From the NCBI GenBank assembly GCA_027619225.1, contig JAQCFW010000006.1, positions 1-64,000 of the forward strand: a stretch of 64,000 nt of DNA, read 5' to 3'. Both the position numbers and the translations under genes were made by a program. Position 1 is the stretch's first letter. Each line of letters starts with the position of its first letter. Of this stretch, positions 34,205 through 42,676 are shown one piece after another. Under the pieces are notes generated by a model, which was not told where the DNA came from, did not search any database, and saw only the letters and a list, made by a program, of their open reading frames with translations. Origin of the DNA: Bacteroidota bacterium. Its GTDB lineage: Bacteria; Bacteroidota; Bacteroidia; Flavobacteriales_D; Sanyastnellaceae.

Positions 34205-36550
34205 ATGAACGAAGCAACCCAAGAGCCTGAAGACGCAATAACCAATGCCGTCGAAAAGGACACTCCAAAAATGGAGATCCCAGCAGCTGAAGAAGCTACA
34301 CCAGAGCCAGTTGAAGAAGCAGTTGAAGAAACTGCTGCACCAGTAGCTGAAGAAGCTGCACCAGAGCCAGTTGAAGAAGCAGTTGAAGAAGTAGTTGTAG
34401 AAACTGCTGCACCAGTCGCTGAAGAAGCTGCACCAGAGCCAGTTGAAGAAGTAGTTGTAGAAACTGCTGCACCAGTAGCTGAAGAAGCTGCACCAGAACC
34501 AGTAAAAGATGAGCCAAGGCCTACTGAGCCTCGCGAAATTGCTGTTCCTGAAGGTGACTTCGATTGGGAAGTCTTTGAAGCAGATAAAGATGATTTCACT
34601 GCTGACGAGCGCATGAAGTTAGAGGACCTTTATGAGGCCAACTTAACTCTCATTGAGGACAAACAGGTAGTAACAGGTACTGTTACTCAAGTAGGTAAAA
34701 AAGAAATTGTTGTAAATATCGGGTACAAGTCTGAAGGTGTAATTACAGCTTCAGAGTTCCGTTACAACCCAGATTTAAAGCCAGGAGATCAAGTTGCTGT
34801 TTTCGTTGAGAAGACAGAAGATCTAAATGGTCAGCTTGTTGTTAGTCACCGTACAGCTCGTGTTTACGAGGCTTGGGGTAAGATTAACGAAGCAAAAGAA
34901 GAAGATCTTATCATTCAAGGTACTGTTAAGTGCAGAACTAAAGGTGGATTGATTGTAGATGTGTTTGGCCTTGAAGCATTCTTACCTGGTTCTCAGGTTG
35001 ATGTGAAGCCTATACGTGACTTTGATGAGTACGTAGGTAAGCAGATGGAATTCAAGGTTGTGAAAATCAACCAAGAGTTTAAGAACGTTGTTGTATCTCA
35101 CAAAGCACTTATTGAGGCTGAGCTTGAAGAGCAGAAACGAATTATCATCAAAGGTCTTGAGAAAGGTCAAGTACTAGAAGGTACTGTTAAGAACGTTACA
35201 TCTTACGGTGTATTCGTTGACCTTGGTGGTGTAGACGGACTTGTGCATATTACTGATATGAGCTGGGGCCGTGTAGGTCATCCAGAAGAGTTGGTTGAAC
35301 TGGATTCTAAGATTAACGTTGTAATTCTTGACTTTGACGACGATAAGCGTCGTATCGCTCTTGGAATGAAGCAGCTTACCCCTCATCCTTGGGATTCATT
35401 AACTGAAGAGCTAACAGAAGGTTCTAAAGTACAAGGTAAAGTTGTTGTAGTGGCTGACTACGGTGCATTCATTGAGATTGCTCCTGGTATTGAAGGATTG
35501 CTTCACGTTAGCGAAATGTCTTGGTCTCAGCACTTACGTTCAGCTCAAGATTTCTTGAAAGTTGGAGAAGAAGTAGAGTGTGTTCTTTTGAGCATCGATC
35601 GTGAAGAGCGCAAGATGTCTCTTGGACTCAAGCAGATGTCAACCGACCCTTGGACTGAAATCGACAAGCGTTACCCGCTTAACTCAAATCAGAAAGGTAA
35701 GGTTCGTAACTTCACTAACTTCGGCTTATTTGTTGAGTTAGAGGAAGGTATTGATGGGCTGGTTCACATTTCTGATCTAAGTTGGTCTAAAAAGATTAAG
35801 CATCCTTCTGAATTCTGTAACGTAGGAGACGAAATCGAAGTTGTAGTCATGGAACTCGATATGGAGAACCGTCGCATGAGCCTCGGTCACAAGCAAATTG
35901 AGGAAAACCCATGGGAGGTGTTCGAAACTGTTTTTGCAGTTAGTTCAAACCACCAGGCTACAGTTGTTAAGATTGAAGGAAGTAATGCTATCGTAGCTCT
36001 ACCTTACGGACTTGAAGGAACTTGTCACTTGAAGCACCTTAACAAGGCTGATGGAGGAGCTCTAAAAGTTGATGAGGCTGCTGATTTCGTAGTTCTTGAG
36101 TTCAACAGAAATGCCAAGCGCATTACTGTAAGTCACTTACGTACACACGAGGATGGTCCAGCTAAAAAAGAGCGTAAGCCTCGCTCAAGTGGCGGCGGCG
36201 GCGGATCTTCTACTTCAAACACAATGATGGATTCTGTCAACAAGAATACTGAAAAGAGTACTCTTGGAGATTTAGGTGTTCTTTCTCAATTAAAAGCTTC
36301 TATGGATTCTGCGAAGTTAGATCCTGTTCAAGAAGAGGCTCTTGCTAAGAAAGCTGCTCCTAAAAAGGCTGCTGCCAAGAAAGCGGACAAGAAGGAGGAA
36401 GTTCCAGAAGCAGAAGACGTAGCTACAGAAGAAGAAAAGCCTGCTGCTAAGAAAGCTGCTGCTAAGAAGCCTGCTGCTAAGAAAGCTGCTGCTAAGAAAG
36501 CTGCTGCTAAGAAGCCTGCTGCTAAGAAAGCTGCTGCTAAGAAGGATTAA
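34205..36550 (+). CDS. rpsA: 30S ribosomal protein S1 with charged terminal extensions
   Basis: S1 binds mRNA on the 30S subunit. Six S1 (OB-fold) domains can be seen between about residues 155 and 650, for example VTGTVTQVGKKEIVVNIG, LEGTVKNVTSYGVFVDLGG, VQGKVVVVADYGAFIEIAPG and KGKVRNFTNFGLFVELEEG; the sixth (HQATVVKIEGSNAIVALPYG) is more diverged. Two additions are unusual. The N-terminal 105 residues are an acidic Glu/Ala/Pro/Val repeat, and the last 70 are Lys/Ala/Pro-rich like a histone H1 tail, with seven [PA]AAKK units. At 781 residues it is well above the 550-600 of a standard six-domain S1. It has its own promoter, a leader hairpin and a strong terminator. Confidence 0.95.
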   Translation: MNEATQEPEDAITNAVEKDTPKMEIPAAEEATPEPVEEAVEETAAPVAEEAAPEPVEEAVEEVVVETAAPVAEEAAPEPVEEVVVETAAPVAEEAAPEPVKDEPRPTEPREIAVPEGDFDWEVFEADKDDFTADERMKLEDLYEANLTLIEDKQVVTGTVTQVGKKEIVVNIGYKSEGVITASEFRYNPDLKPGDQVAVFVEKTEDLNGQLVVSHRTARVYEAWGKINEAKEEDLIIQGTVKCRTKGGLIVDVFGLEAFLPGSQVDVKPIRDFDEYVGKQMEFKVVKINQEFKNVVVSHKALIEAELEEQKRIIIKGLEKGQVLEGTVKNVTSYGVFVDLGGVDGLVHITDMSWGRVGHPEELVELDSKINVVILDFDDDKRRIALGMKQLTPHPWDSLTEELTEGSKVQGKVVVVADYGAFIEIAPGIEGLLHVSEMSWSQHLRSAQDFLKVGEEVECVLLSIDREERKMSLGLKQMSTDPWTEIDKRYPLNSNQKGKVRNFTNFGLFVELEEGIDGLVHISDLSWSKKIKHPSEFCNVGDEIEVVVMELDMENRRMSLGHKQIEENPWEVFETVFAVSSNHQATVVKIEGSNAIVALPYGLEGTCHLKHLNKADGGALKVDEAADFVVLEFNRNAKRITVSHLRTHEDGPAKKERKPRSSGGGGGSSTSNTMMDSVNKNTEKSTLGDLGVLSQLKASMDSAKLDPVQEEALAKKAAPKKAAAKKADKKEEVPEAEDVATEEEKPAAKKAAAKKPAAKKAAAKKAAAKKPAAKKAAAKKD
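34328..34505 (+). repeat. Direct repeats in the acidic head of rpsA
   Basis: Near-identical units beginning GAAACTGCTGCACCAGT start at 34328, 34400 and 34460, giving periods of 72 and 60 bp that differ by a 12-bp insertion. They encode ETAAPVAEEAAPEPVEE-type repeats. The period and near-identity suggest recent duplication and possible length variation between strains. Confidence 0.85.
36440..36544 (+). repeat. 15-bp tandem repeat in the lysine-rich tail of rpsA
   Basis: Seven in-frame 15-bp units of the form SCTGCTGCTAAGAAR encode [PA]AAKK repeats just before the stop codon. This histone H1-like low-complexity tail is likely disordered and positively charged. Confidence 0.88.
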
Positions 36551-36573
36551 ATTTAGTTTTAAAAATAAAAAAG

Positions 36574-36599
36574 AAAGGGAGGCTTCGGCCTCCCTTTTT
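36574..36599 (+). terminator. Rho-independent terminator of rpsA
   Basis: AAAGGGAGGC and GCCTCCCTTT form a perfect 10-bp stem capped by a TTCG tetraloop and followed by TT. It ends the rpsA transcript 24 nt after the stop codon. Confidence 0.93.
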
Positions 36600-36607
36600 C
36601 TTGTTCG

Positions 36608-36615
36608 TATCTTTG
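36608..36615 (+). promoter_or_regulatory. -7 box abutting the pyrR start
   Basis: TATCTTTG matches TAnnTTTG and ends 5 nt before the pyrR ATG at 36621. The predicted transcription start is at or next to the start codon. The -33 position falls in the rpsA terminator hairpin and has TTC rather than TTG. Confidence 0.5.
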
Positions 36616-36620
36616 TACCA

Positions 36621-37166
36621 ATGGATTCTAAAGTCCTAATTAACGAAGAGCAATTTGAGCTCATCCTAGATAGACTCGCGCATCAACTGCTTGAGCACCA
36701 CGACTTTTCTAATACTGACCTCATTGGACTACAGCCAAGAGGGATTAGAGTAGCCCGCAGACTACAAGTAAAACTTTCAGAACTTCTTGAGGGTAAGGAG
36801 ATAAGATGTGGTGAATTAGATGCCACTTTTCACAGAGATGATTTGATGATGAGAGATAAGCCCATCACGCCACAAGCGAATAAGATGGACTTTTTAGTCA
36901 ACAATAGAAATGTAATTTTAGTTGATGATGTTTTCTTTACAGGCAGAACTATTCGGGCTGGTTTGGATGCGCTTTTAGCATACGGAAGACCAAAGAAAGT
37001 AGAACTAGCTGTATTAATCGACCGAAGATTCAGTAGAGAGCTGCCTATAGAGCCTACTTATATCGGTAAGCAAATTGACAGTATAGGTGAGCAGCATGTG
37101 ATCGTTGAATGGAAAGAAGATGGTGGGAGTGATCGCGTTTTACTTTTTAATTCTAAACCAGAATGA
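36621..37166 (+). CDS. pyrR: PyrR-type uracil phosphoribosyltransferase/regulator
   Basis: PyrR is a phosphoribosyltransferase-fold protein that in Firmicutes binds pyr mRNA to control transcription and also has uracil phosphoribosyltransferase activity. The 181-residue protein has the PRPP-binding motif VILVDDVFFTGRTIRAGLDA near residues 97-116, plus LIGLQPRGIRVARRL near 33 and LAVLIDRRFSRELPI near 128. The gene overlaps pyrB by ATGA and is therefore co-translated with it. Only 21 nt separate the rpsA terminator from the start codon, so there is no room for a PyrR-responsive attenuator in front of this operon. The regulatory role here is thus uncertain. Confidence 0.93.
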   Translation: MDSKVLINEEQFELILDRLAHQLLEHHDFSNTDLIGLQPRGIRVARRLQVKLSELLEGKEIRCGELDATFHRDDLMMRDKPITPQANKMDFLVNNRNVILVDDVFFTGRTIRAGLDALLAYGRPKKVELAVLIDRRFSRELPIEPTYIGKQIDSIGEQHVIVEWKEDGGSDRVLLFNSKPE

Positions 37167-38098
37167 GCGAATTGTCGATTAAGCACCTTTTAGGAATTCG
37201 CGACATGACCCGTGATGATCTTGAACTGATTTTTAAAACAACTTCGGAATTCAAGGAGGTTTTAAACAGACCCATTAAAAAAGTTCCGTCCCTCAGGGAT
37301 TTGACAGTCGCTAACCTGTTCTTTGAAAATTCAACTCGTACTAGGTTGTCTTTTGAATTGGCCCAAAAGCGTTTGTCCGCTGACATTGTAAACTTTTCGG
37401 CATCTTCGTCATCTGTGAAAAAAGGAGAAACCCTTGTTGATACAGTTAACAATATTCTTGCAATGAAAGTAGATATGGTTGTGATGCGTCATCCTCACCC
37501 GGGAGCACCACATTTCCTATCTAAAAAAGTGAAAACTACGATTATTAATGCTGGTGATGGAACTCATGAGCATCCAACACAAGCTATTCTTGATACTTTC
37601 AGCTTAAGAGAGAAATTAGGCGACGATTTAGAGGGGAAAAGAATTGCGATAGTTGGTGATATACGTCACTCTAGGGTCGCTATATCTAATATCTTAGCTC
37701 TACAATTGCTTGGTGCGACTGTGAGAGTTTGTGGCCCAGCGACATTGATCCCTAAGCATATGTCAGATTTAGGTGTTGAGGTCAGTCACGACCTGGATGA
37801 AACGCTGATTTGGGCCGATGCTGTGAATATGTTGCGTATTCAGCTTGAAAGGCAAGGTGGTCCAAATTCTATTGCGTTTTTCCCTTCTATACGGGAGTAC
37901 ACAATTGGGTTTGGTTTAACGCAACAAAGACTTGATAAATTGGATAAGCAACTTGCGATTCTTCATCCTGGCCCAATTAATAGAGGCGTAGAAATTTCTA
38001 GTGAAATAGCTGATGGTGAACATTCAGTCATCTTAGACCAAGTTGAAAATGGTGTAGCTTCTAGGATGGCTGTAATGTATTTGTTAGCTCGTCAGTAA
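37163..38098 (+). CDS. pyrB: Aspartate carbamoyltransferase catalytic subunit
   Basis: PyrB joins carbamoyl phosphate and aspartate in the first committed step of pyrimidine synthesis. The 311-residue protein has the carbamoyl-phosphate signature FFENSTRTRLSFELAQKRL near 53-71, the KKGETLVDT block near 86, HPTQAILDTFSL near 136 and HPGPINRGVEIS near 270. It is of catalytic-chain length; no regulatory subunit gene pyrI is adjacent. It overlaps pyrR by 4 nt (ATGA), and they form a two-gene pyrimidine unit. Confidence 0.96.
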   Translation: MSELSIKHLLGIRDMTRDDLELIFKTTSEFKEVLNRPIKKVPSLRDLTVANLFFENSTRTRLSFELAQKRLSADIVNFSASSSSVKKGETLVDTVNNILAMKVDMVVMRHPHPGAPHFLSKKVKTTIINAGDGTHEHPTQAILDTFSLREKLGDDLEGKRIAIVGDIRHSRVAISNILALQLLGATVRVCGPATLIPKHMSDLGVEVSHDLDETLIWADAVNMLRIQLERQGGPNSIAFFPSIREYTIGFGLTQQRLDKLDKQLAILHPGPINRGVEISSEIADGEHSVILDQVENGVASRMAVMYLLARQ

Positions 38099-38137
38099 CT
38101 TTCTCTTGTTTTCGTGTGCTGAGTATTTACAAGTTGC

Positions 38138-38145
38138 TATATTTG
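38138..38145 (+). promoter_or_regulatory. Candidate -7 box for the STAS gene
   Basis: TATATTTG, an exact TAnnTTTG match, 21 nt before the ATG at 38167. A TTG lies 29 nt upstream, longer than the usual spacing, so the -33 element is doubtful. Confidence 0.5.
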
Positions 38146-38166
38146 GCGTCAACAGATTTCTCTGCT

Positions 38167-38535
38167 ATGAATTTTTCAATCACACAACGCGATAAAGTCG
38201 CTATCCTTAAATCTCAAGTTGAGAAGTTAGATGCTTTGCAGGCACCATCTTTGAAAGCTCAATTGATTTTGTTAGGCAAGTCTGGATCCAAGAATATTAT
38301 CCTTGATTTGTCTGAATCAAGATATTGTGACTCAAGTGGTTTGAGCGCAATACTTGTTGGGAAACGTCTGTGCACTGATTTAAATGGATCCTTTGTTATT
38401 TGTGGACTTCAGCCAAGTGTAACAAAACTCATTTCTATTGCTCAACTTGATAAAGTCCTCAACATAGTGCCTACCGTGGATGAAGCGGTTGATATGGTTT
38501 ACATGGAGGAGCAGGAGAGAGAATTGGGTGCATAG
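38167..38535 (+). CDS. STAS domain protein (anti-sigma factor antagonist type)
   Basis: A 122-residue single STAS domain like SpoIIAA. The start at 38167 gives MNFSITQRDKVAILKSQVEK; a longer GTG-initiated reading adds an atypical leader that would cover the promoter box. The phosphoacceptor region is SRYCDSSGLSAILVGKR near 52-68, with serines in the expected place. In other bacteria such proteins release sigma factors by binding anti-sigma kinases; no kinase or sigma factor gene is nearby. As I recall, a STAS gene next to rnz is a conserved arrangement in this phylum; here a T9SS gene separates them. Confidence 0.85.
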   Translation: MNFSITQRDKVAILKSQVEKLDALQAPSLKAQLILLGKSGSKNIILDLSESRYCDSSGLSAILVGKRLCTDLNGSFVICGLQPSVTKLISIAQLDKVLNIVPTVDEAVDMVYMEEQERELGA

Positions 38536-38569
38536 GGCCTTCTTACATAAACATATAAAAAATTAAAAA

Positions 38570-39820
38570 ATGAATAAATTTTACTCAGTAATTTTCGCCT
38601 TAATATTTACAAGTACAGTGTTTGGGCAATGTGAAGTTGACTTTGATTTCGGAGATGTAGGATTCGGTATTTCACCTGACCCTACCCTTGGAGAGGCTTT
38701 AGAATCAGGTGTTGTAAATCAGGAATATATTGATGTGATTCATGTCCTTATACCTGCTTTCGCATCAGATATAGAACCCGATTACCCTCCAACACTTCCT
38801 GTAGATTCTATTTCTCTTGAGAGTGTTGTTTTTACTGATACCGTTACTCTTATTGAGTATTCGCCAGAAGAACTTGGTCTAGCGGTTATATGTAATAACC
38901 TAGGTGATTCAAATTATCCCTGTTCATTTCTTGGAGCAACTCAGTATTGTGTATCACTTGAGGGTGTCCCTAATACACCTGCTGTTTATAAAATTGATTT
39001 AAATGTAATTGGTTGGTTAACCATTTTCGAATCATTTTCTACACCAGCTGTTTTTAGCGGCTTTATTTTAAATATCCAATGTGATTTAGTTGAGAACATT
39101 GATGTAACTGCTGTAGATAGTGAGGCCGGAACTCTTGGAAGTGTTGACGTAACAGTAAACGAGAGTGTGACGGATGCTACATTTTCTTGGACTGATGCCG
39201 ATGGAAATGTCGTGGGATCAGAGGTAGACCTTACCGATGTGGGCACAGGAAACTACATGCTAACCATAGTGTCGGGTGAGTGTACAAGCTACTTTGAAAA
39301 CAATATAGTGATCGATTCTGCAGTTGATTGTACTCTTGCTGCTGAATATGTTGCTACTGGTGAGGTGGATGGCAACGGTGCTGGATCTATTGATGTTACT
39401 ATTACTGGAGCCAATGGAGCGACAACATTTATTTGGACAGACTATAACGGTGTGACCGTCGGTACAGATGAGGATTTGTCGGGTTTATTCACAGGATCTT
39501 ACTCTCTGTTAGTGACCGATGAAGATGGCTGTACTTTAGAATTGAATGGTGTTTTTGTGACTTCGAATATGAATGACTTTAACGCTGAATCTGGTTGGAC
39601 TTTACAACCTAACCCTGCCAATGACTCTTTTACTATTCAAGGGGAATTATTTGTAGATACCAAGATTACCGTTCTTGACGTGAGTGGTCGTGTTGTTTTA
39701 AGCGAGATGCTCATCCCAAATTATAATTTTGATGTTGGCTTGTGGAATGAAGGCGTATATTTTATTCAGCTTTCTGGAAAATACAGAACTCCGACTCGCA
39801 GATTGGTTGTTCAGCACTAG
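38570..39820 (+). CDS. T9SS-sorted protein with SprB-like repeats
   Basis: A 416-residue exported protein: signal peptide (MNKFYSVIFALIFTSTVFGQ), then a beta-rich region with several cysteines (CEVDFDFGDVGFG; CNNLGDSNYPCSFLG). Two SprB-like repeats lie near 185-245 and 255-325 (SVDVTVNESVTDATFSWTDA; SIDVTITGANGATTFIWTDY; GSYSLLVTDEDGC). The C-terminal part (WTLQPNPANDSFTIQGE to RRLVVQH) is a type A T9SS sorting domain. SprB-type repeats occur in gliding adhesins, though this protein is much shorter. It follows the STAS gene by 34 nt and precedes rnz by 12 nt, so it may be co-transcribed with both. Function unknown. Confidence 0.85.
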   Translation: MNKFYSVIFALIFTSTVFGQCEVDFDFGDVGFGISPDPTLGEALESGVVNQEYIDVIHVLIPAFASDIEPDYPPTLPVDSISLESVVFTDTVTLIEYSPEELGLAVICNNLGDSNYPCSFLGATQYCVSLEGVPNTPAVYKIDLNVIGWLTIFESFSTPAVFSGFILNIQCDLVENIDVTAVDSEAGTLGSVDVTVNESVTDATFSWTDADGNVVGSEVDLTDVGTGNYMLTIVSGECTSYFENNIVIDSAVDCTLAAEYVATGEVDGNGAGSIDVTITGANGATTFIWTDYNGVTVGTDEDLSGLFTGSYSLLVTDEDGCTLELNGVFVTSNMNDFNAESGWTLQPNPANDSFTIQGELFVDTKITVLDVSGRVVLSEMLIPNYNFDVGLWNEGVYFIQLSGKYRTPTRRLVVQH

Positions 39821-39832
39821 TCAACTGAAATA

Positions 39833-40759
39833 GTGCGGAAATTCGAACTTACCGTTTTGGGGTGTGGTGCTGCGGCACCCACCCCTTATTTTTTGACTAC
39901 ATCTCAGTTGGTCAATATTCACGATCATTTGATTTTAATAGATGCAGGTGAAGGGGTTCAGCTTACTCTGAGGAAACAAAGGTTAAAATTTCAAAGGATA
40001 CGTACGGTATTAATTAGTCACATGCATGCCGATCACGTTATGGGGCTGCCAGGACTTATCGCTAGCATGAATCTCTTAGGGCGTAAACTAGAATTGGACG
40101 TGTATGGCCCTCAGGAGCTAGAGAGTTTTGTGAAAGGTGTTTGGCATAAAACGGAAACGCATATAGATTTCAAAGTAAATTTCATCGCTGTTGATACGAA
40201 AAATCCGACTGAGTTATTTAGAACCAACAGTTACAAAGTTGGATCTTTTCCTACAAAACATCGCATTTCAACATGTGGGTTTAGAGTGGAAGAATTGTCT
40301 TTAGTTTGGAATATCAAGCCATATAGCAAGCAGAAGCATGCGATCAGTCTTCAGGAAATTGTACTGCTGAAGAAAGGGGAGACGGTCGTGAGAGAAAGTG
40401 GGGAGGTTTTAGAGCCAAGTAAGTGTTGTAAGCCTCCAGAAAAAGCTAGGTCTTATGTTTTTGCGGCAGACACAGCATTCACACCTAAAGTGGTTGAAGC
40501 AGCAATGGGTGCAACTTTGCTTTATCACGAGGCAACTTTTATGGAAGTGGAAAAGGAGATTGCAAGGAAAACAATGCACTCAACTGCTTCAGATGCTGGT
40601 AGAGTGGCCTTAGAAGCGGGAGTTAGTGGCTTAATAATAGGACATTTTTCCAACAGATACAGAGATTTAAGTGGATTGCACATGGAAGCAGTTAAGGTGT
40701 TTGAAAAAACTGTATTAGCAGTTGAAGGAAAAACGATTTTAATAGGAGTAATACGTTAA
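39833..40759 (+). CDS. rnz: Ribonuclease Z
   Basis: RNase Z cleaves the 3' trailer from tRNA precursors; this matters here because the tRNA-Ser in this window does not encode CCA. The 308-residue metallo-beta-lactamase protein has the metal-binding motif SHMHADHVMGLPGL near residue 62, the N-terminal LTVLGCGAAAPTP block, FAADTAF near 212 and LIIGHFSNRYRDL near 265. The start is a GTG (MRKFELTVLGCG), with no in-frame ATG upstream; this start matches the family N-terminus. Confidence 0.93.
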   Translation: MRKFELTVLGCGAAAPTPYFLTTSQLVNIHDHLILIDAGEGVQLTLRKQRLKFQRIRTVLISHMHADHVMGLPGLIASMNLLGRKLELDVYGPQELESFVKGVWHKTETHIDFKVNFIAVDTKNPTELFRTNSYKVGSFPTKHRISTCGFRVEELSLVWNIKPYSKQKHAISLQEIVLLKKGETVVRESGEVLEPSKCCKPPEKARSYVFAADTAFTPKVVEAAMGATLLYHEATFMEVEKEIARKTMHSTASDAGRVALEAGVSGLIIGHFSNRYRDLSGLHMEAVKVFEKTVLAVEGKTILIGVIR

Positions 40760-40764
40760 CTTTG
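40757..40764 (+). promoter_or_regulatory. Candidate -7 box for the response regulator gene
   Basis: TAACTTTG matches TAnnTTTG and overlaps the rnz stop codon, 27 nt before the ATG at 40792. No TTG lies at the right distance upstream. Confidence 0.45.
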
Positions 40765-40791
40765 CTATCTAGAATGATTCCAAATAGATAG

Positions 40792-41475
40792 ATGAATACA
40801 TCTCAGACTTCAATAATAATTGCCGATAGTAGTACGATTAGTCGTTTGGGCTTAAATGCCATTATTAATCAAATGGATGGTTTTATCGTTGTGGGAGAAG
40901 CTGATAATTCTAAAAGTGTTTTAGATTTAATCATTGTCAAATCACCTGATTTAGTTATTATTGATTTTTTAAGTGATGATTTTGATATTGAAACGGTCAT
41001 GAATATCAAAAGGAAGTTTCCTAAACTATTCCTTTTAGGCATTACACCCCTTCAAAATGGAAATACTCTTATTAATGCTCTAAGGGCTGGAATTGATAGC
41101 TATATAAAAAAGTCTTGTGATATTCCTGAAGTTGTAGATGCTATTAAGTCTACTTCTAAAGGAAAAAGTTTTTATTGTGGTAAAATTCTCGAAAAAATAA
41201 GAAAAGAATCGATTGATATTTCTGAGATGAATAATATTGATTTGCCCTGCGATGCAGTTGCTTTGAGTAGGAGGGAAAAAGAAATTCTAACTTTGATTTC
41301 CGAAGGACTCACAAACAGCAAAATAGCAGAAATGCTTTTTCTTAGTTCTCACACAATTACCACGCATAGAAAAAACATTATGTCTAAGTTGGGAGTTAAA
41401 AACACTGCTGGAATTGTAATGTATGCCGTTAAATCAGGGATTGTAAGTCCCAATAAATTTCTTTTTGCATCTTGA
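40792..41475 (+). CDS. NarL/LuxR-type response regulator
   Basis: A 227-residue two-component regulator. The receiver domain (1-125) keeps the expected residues: the acidic site near IIADSST, a phosphoacceptor aspartate near residue 57 (LVIIDFL) and the lysine in SYIKKSCD. The C-terminal LuxR-type HTH (about 160-222) reads LSRREKEILTLISEGLTNSK, then MLFLSSHTITTHRKNIMSKL, with the typical recognition helix. No sensor kinase gene is adjacent, so the input is unknown. Codon use is more AT-rich than in the neighbours. An AT-rich hairpin (AATGAT/ATCATT, 41513-41526) followed by T may be a weak terminator. Confidence 0.9.
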   Translation: MNTSQTSIIIADSSTISRLGLNAIINQMDGFIVVGEADNSKSVLDLIIVKSPDLVIIDFLSDDFDIETVMNIKRKFPKLFLLGITPLQNGNTLINALRAGIDSYIKKSCDIPEVVDAIKSTSKGKSFYCGKILEKIRKESIDISEMNNIDLPCDAVALSRREKEILTLISEGLTNSKIAEMLFLSSHTITTHRKNIMSKLGVKNTAGIVMYAVKSGIVSPNKFLFAS

Positions 41476-41599
41476 TTAACAGCTAGTTAAGTTCTATTTA
41501 TATGCTTACAGTAATGATTTATCATTTTTTACGTAAGTAGTTTAATTTATGATTTGTTTTGGCCTATTAAAATTCAGACCTTTACACACCACTAAATAG

Positions 41600-42676
41600 A
41601 TGATAACCATGTTGACAAAAGACTCTGCATTCGAGATAAACCCATCACAAAACTCATCTATTGACAAAGTTGATTTTGATAATATTGCTTTTGGACAGGT
41701 GTTCTCAGATCACTTGTTTGTTATGGATTATGTTGATGGTGAGTGGAAAAGGGGGTGTATAGAGCCGTTTGGCCCTTTGAGTTTAAGTCCATCAACAATG
41801 GCTCTCCATTACGGACAGGCAGTTTTTGAGGGGATGAAGGCCTACCGCCAACCTGATGGAAGTGTCAGTATGTTCCGACCAGGAGCGAATATTGCAAGAT
41901 TCAATCAAAGTGCCAAAAGGATTTGCATGCCTGAAGTGCCCGAGGATATTTTTATGCAGGCCTTGGTTGAACTCATCAGTTTAGATGAAGCGTGGGTGCC
42001 TTATAACTCTCAATCGTCACTTTATATAAGACCAGTTCTTTTTGCAACTGACTCTCACGTAGGTGTGAGACCCAGTTTTAGCTATAAATTTATAATCTTT
42101 ACTTGTCCGGTTGGTCAATACTATAGCAAGGACGTTCGAGTTAAGGTTGAAACACATTTCACGAGAGCTGCTAAAGGTGGAACTGGAGCTGCGAAAGCCG
42201 CGGGAAACTATGCAGCTGCGTTACTCCCCACAAAGCTTGCTATGAATGAGGGATATGATCAACTATTGTGGACTGATGCAGAGTCTCACAAGTATATTGA
42301 AGAGTGTGGTACGATGAATGCCGCGTTCGTTATAGACGGAAAGATGCTTGTTCCTTCTACAAGTGAAACAGTACTTTCGGGTATTACGAGAGATAGCGCA
42401 ATTACCTTGGCGAAGGATTTAGGTATTGATATTGAATCCAGAATGATTTCGGTTGCAGAACTTGAAGAAGCTGCACAAAAAGGACTTTTACAAGAGGCTT
42501 TTGGACTAGGTACTGCGGCTACGGTGTCCGTCATTTGTACTATAGGGTTTGCTAGTGGTGATTACGATTTGCCTGACATTTCAACTTGGAGTATTGCTCC
42601 TCAAATTCAATCAGCTCTCGACTCTGTTAGACTTGGGACAGGAGAGGATAAACATGGCTGGAATATCCCAGTATAA
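41600..42676 (+). CDS. ilvE: Branched-chain amino acid aminotransferase
   Basis: IlvE catalyses the last step in valine, leucine and isoleucine synthesis and the first in their breakdown. The 358-residue fold-type IV PLP enzyme belongs to the BCAT2 group: ALHYGQAVFEGMKAYRQPDG near 73, SLYIRPVLFATD near 140, the PLP lysine in GTGAAKAAGNYAA near 200, and EECGTMNAAFVIDG near 235. The start may be the ATG at 41600 or another 9 nt later. The 124-nt region upstream has a weak TTG-N20-GACCTTTA promoter-like pair (41554-41584). Its stop overlaps the msrA ATG by one base. Confidence 0.94.
   Translation: MITMLTKDSAFEINPSQNSSIDKVDFDNIAFGQVFSDHLFVMDYVDGEWKRGCIEPFGPLSLSPSTMALHYGQAVFEGMKAYRQPDGSVSMFRPGANIARFNQSAKRICMPEVPEDIFMQALVELISLDEAWVPYNSQSSLYIRPVLFATDSHVGVRPSFSYKFIIFTCPVGQYYSKDVRVKVETHFTRAAKGGTGAAKAAGNYAAALLPTKLAMNEGYDQLLWTDAESHKYIEECGTMNAAFVIDGKMLVPSTSETVLSGITRDSAITLAKDLGIDIESRMISVAELEEAAQKGLLQEAFGLGTAATVSVICTIGFASGDYDLPDISTWSIAPQIQSALDSVRLGTGEDKHGWNIPV

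Noticed and set aside
34117-34614. Ser/Thr/Ala-rich 165-codon open frame antisense to rpsA
   Set aside because: It is a shadow of the acidic repeat; low-complexity coding in one strand yields long open frames in the other.
34328-36544. Repeats in rpsA considered as a CRISPR-like array
   Set aside because: The repeats are in frame, have no unique spacers of even length, and encode low-complexity protein tails.
41513-41530. AATGAT/ATCATT followed by T as a terminator of the response regulator gene
   Set aside because: The stem is short and entirely AT-rich with only a two-base spacer, so it is too weak to list as a terminator.
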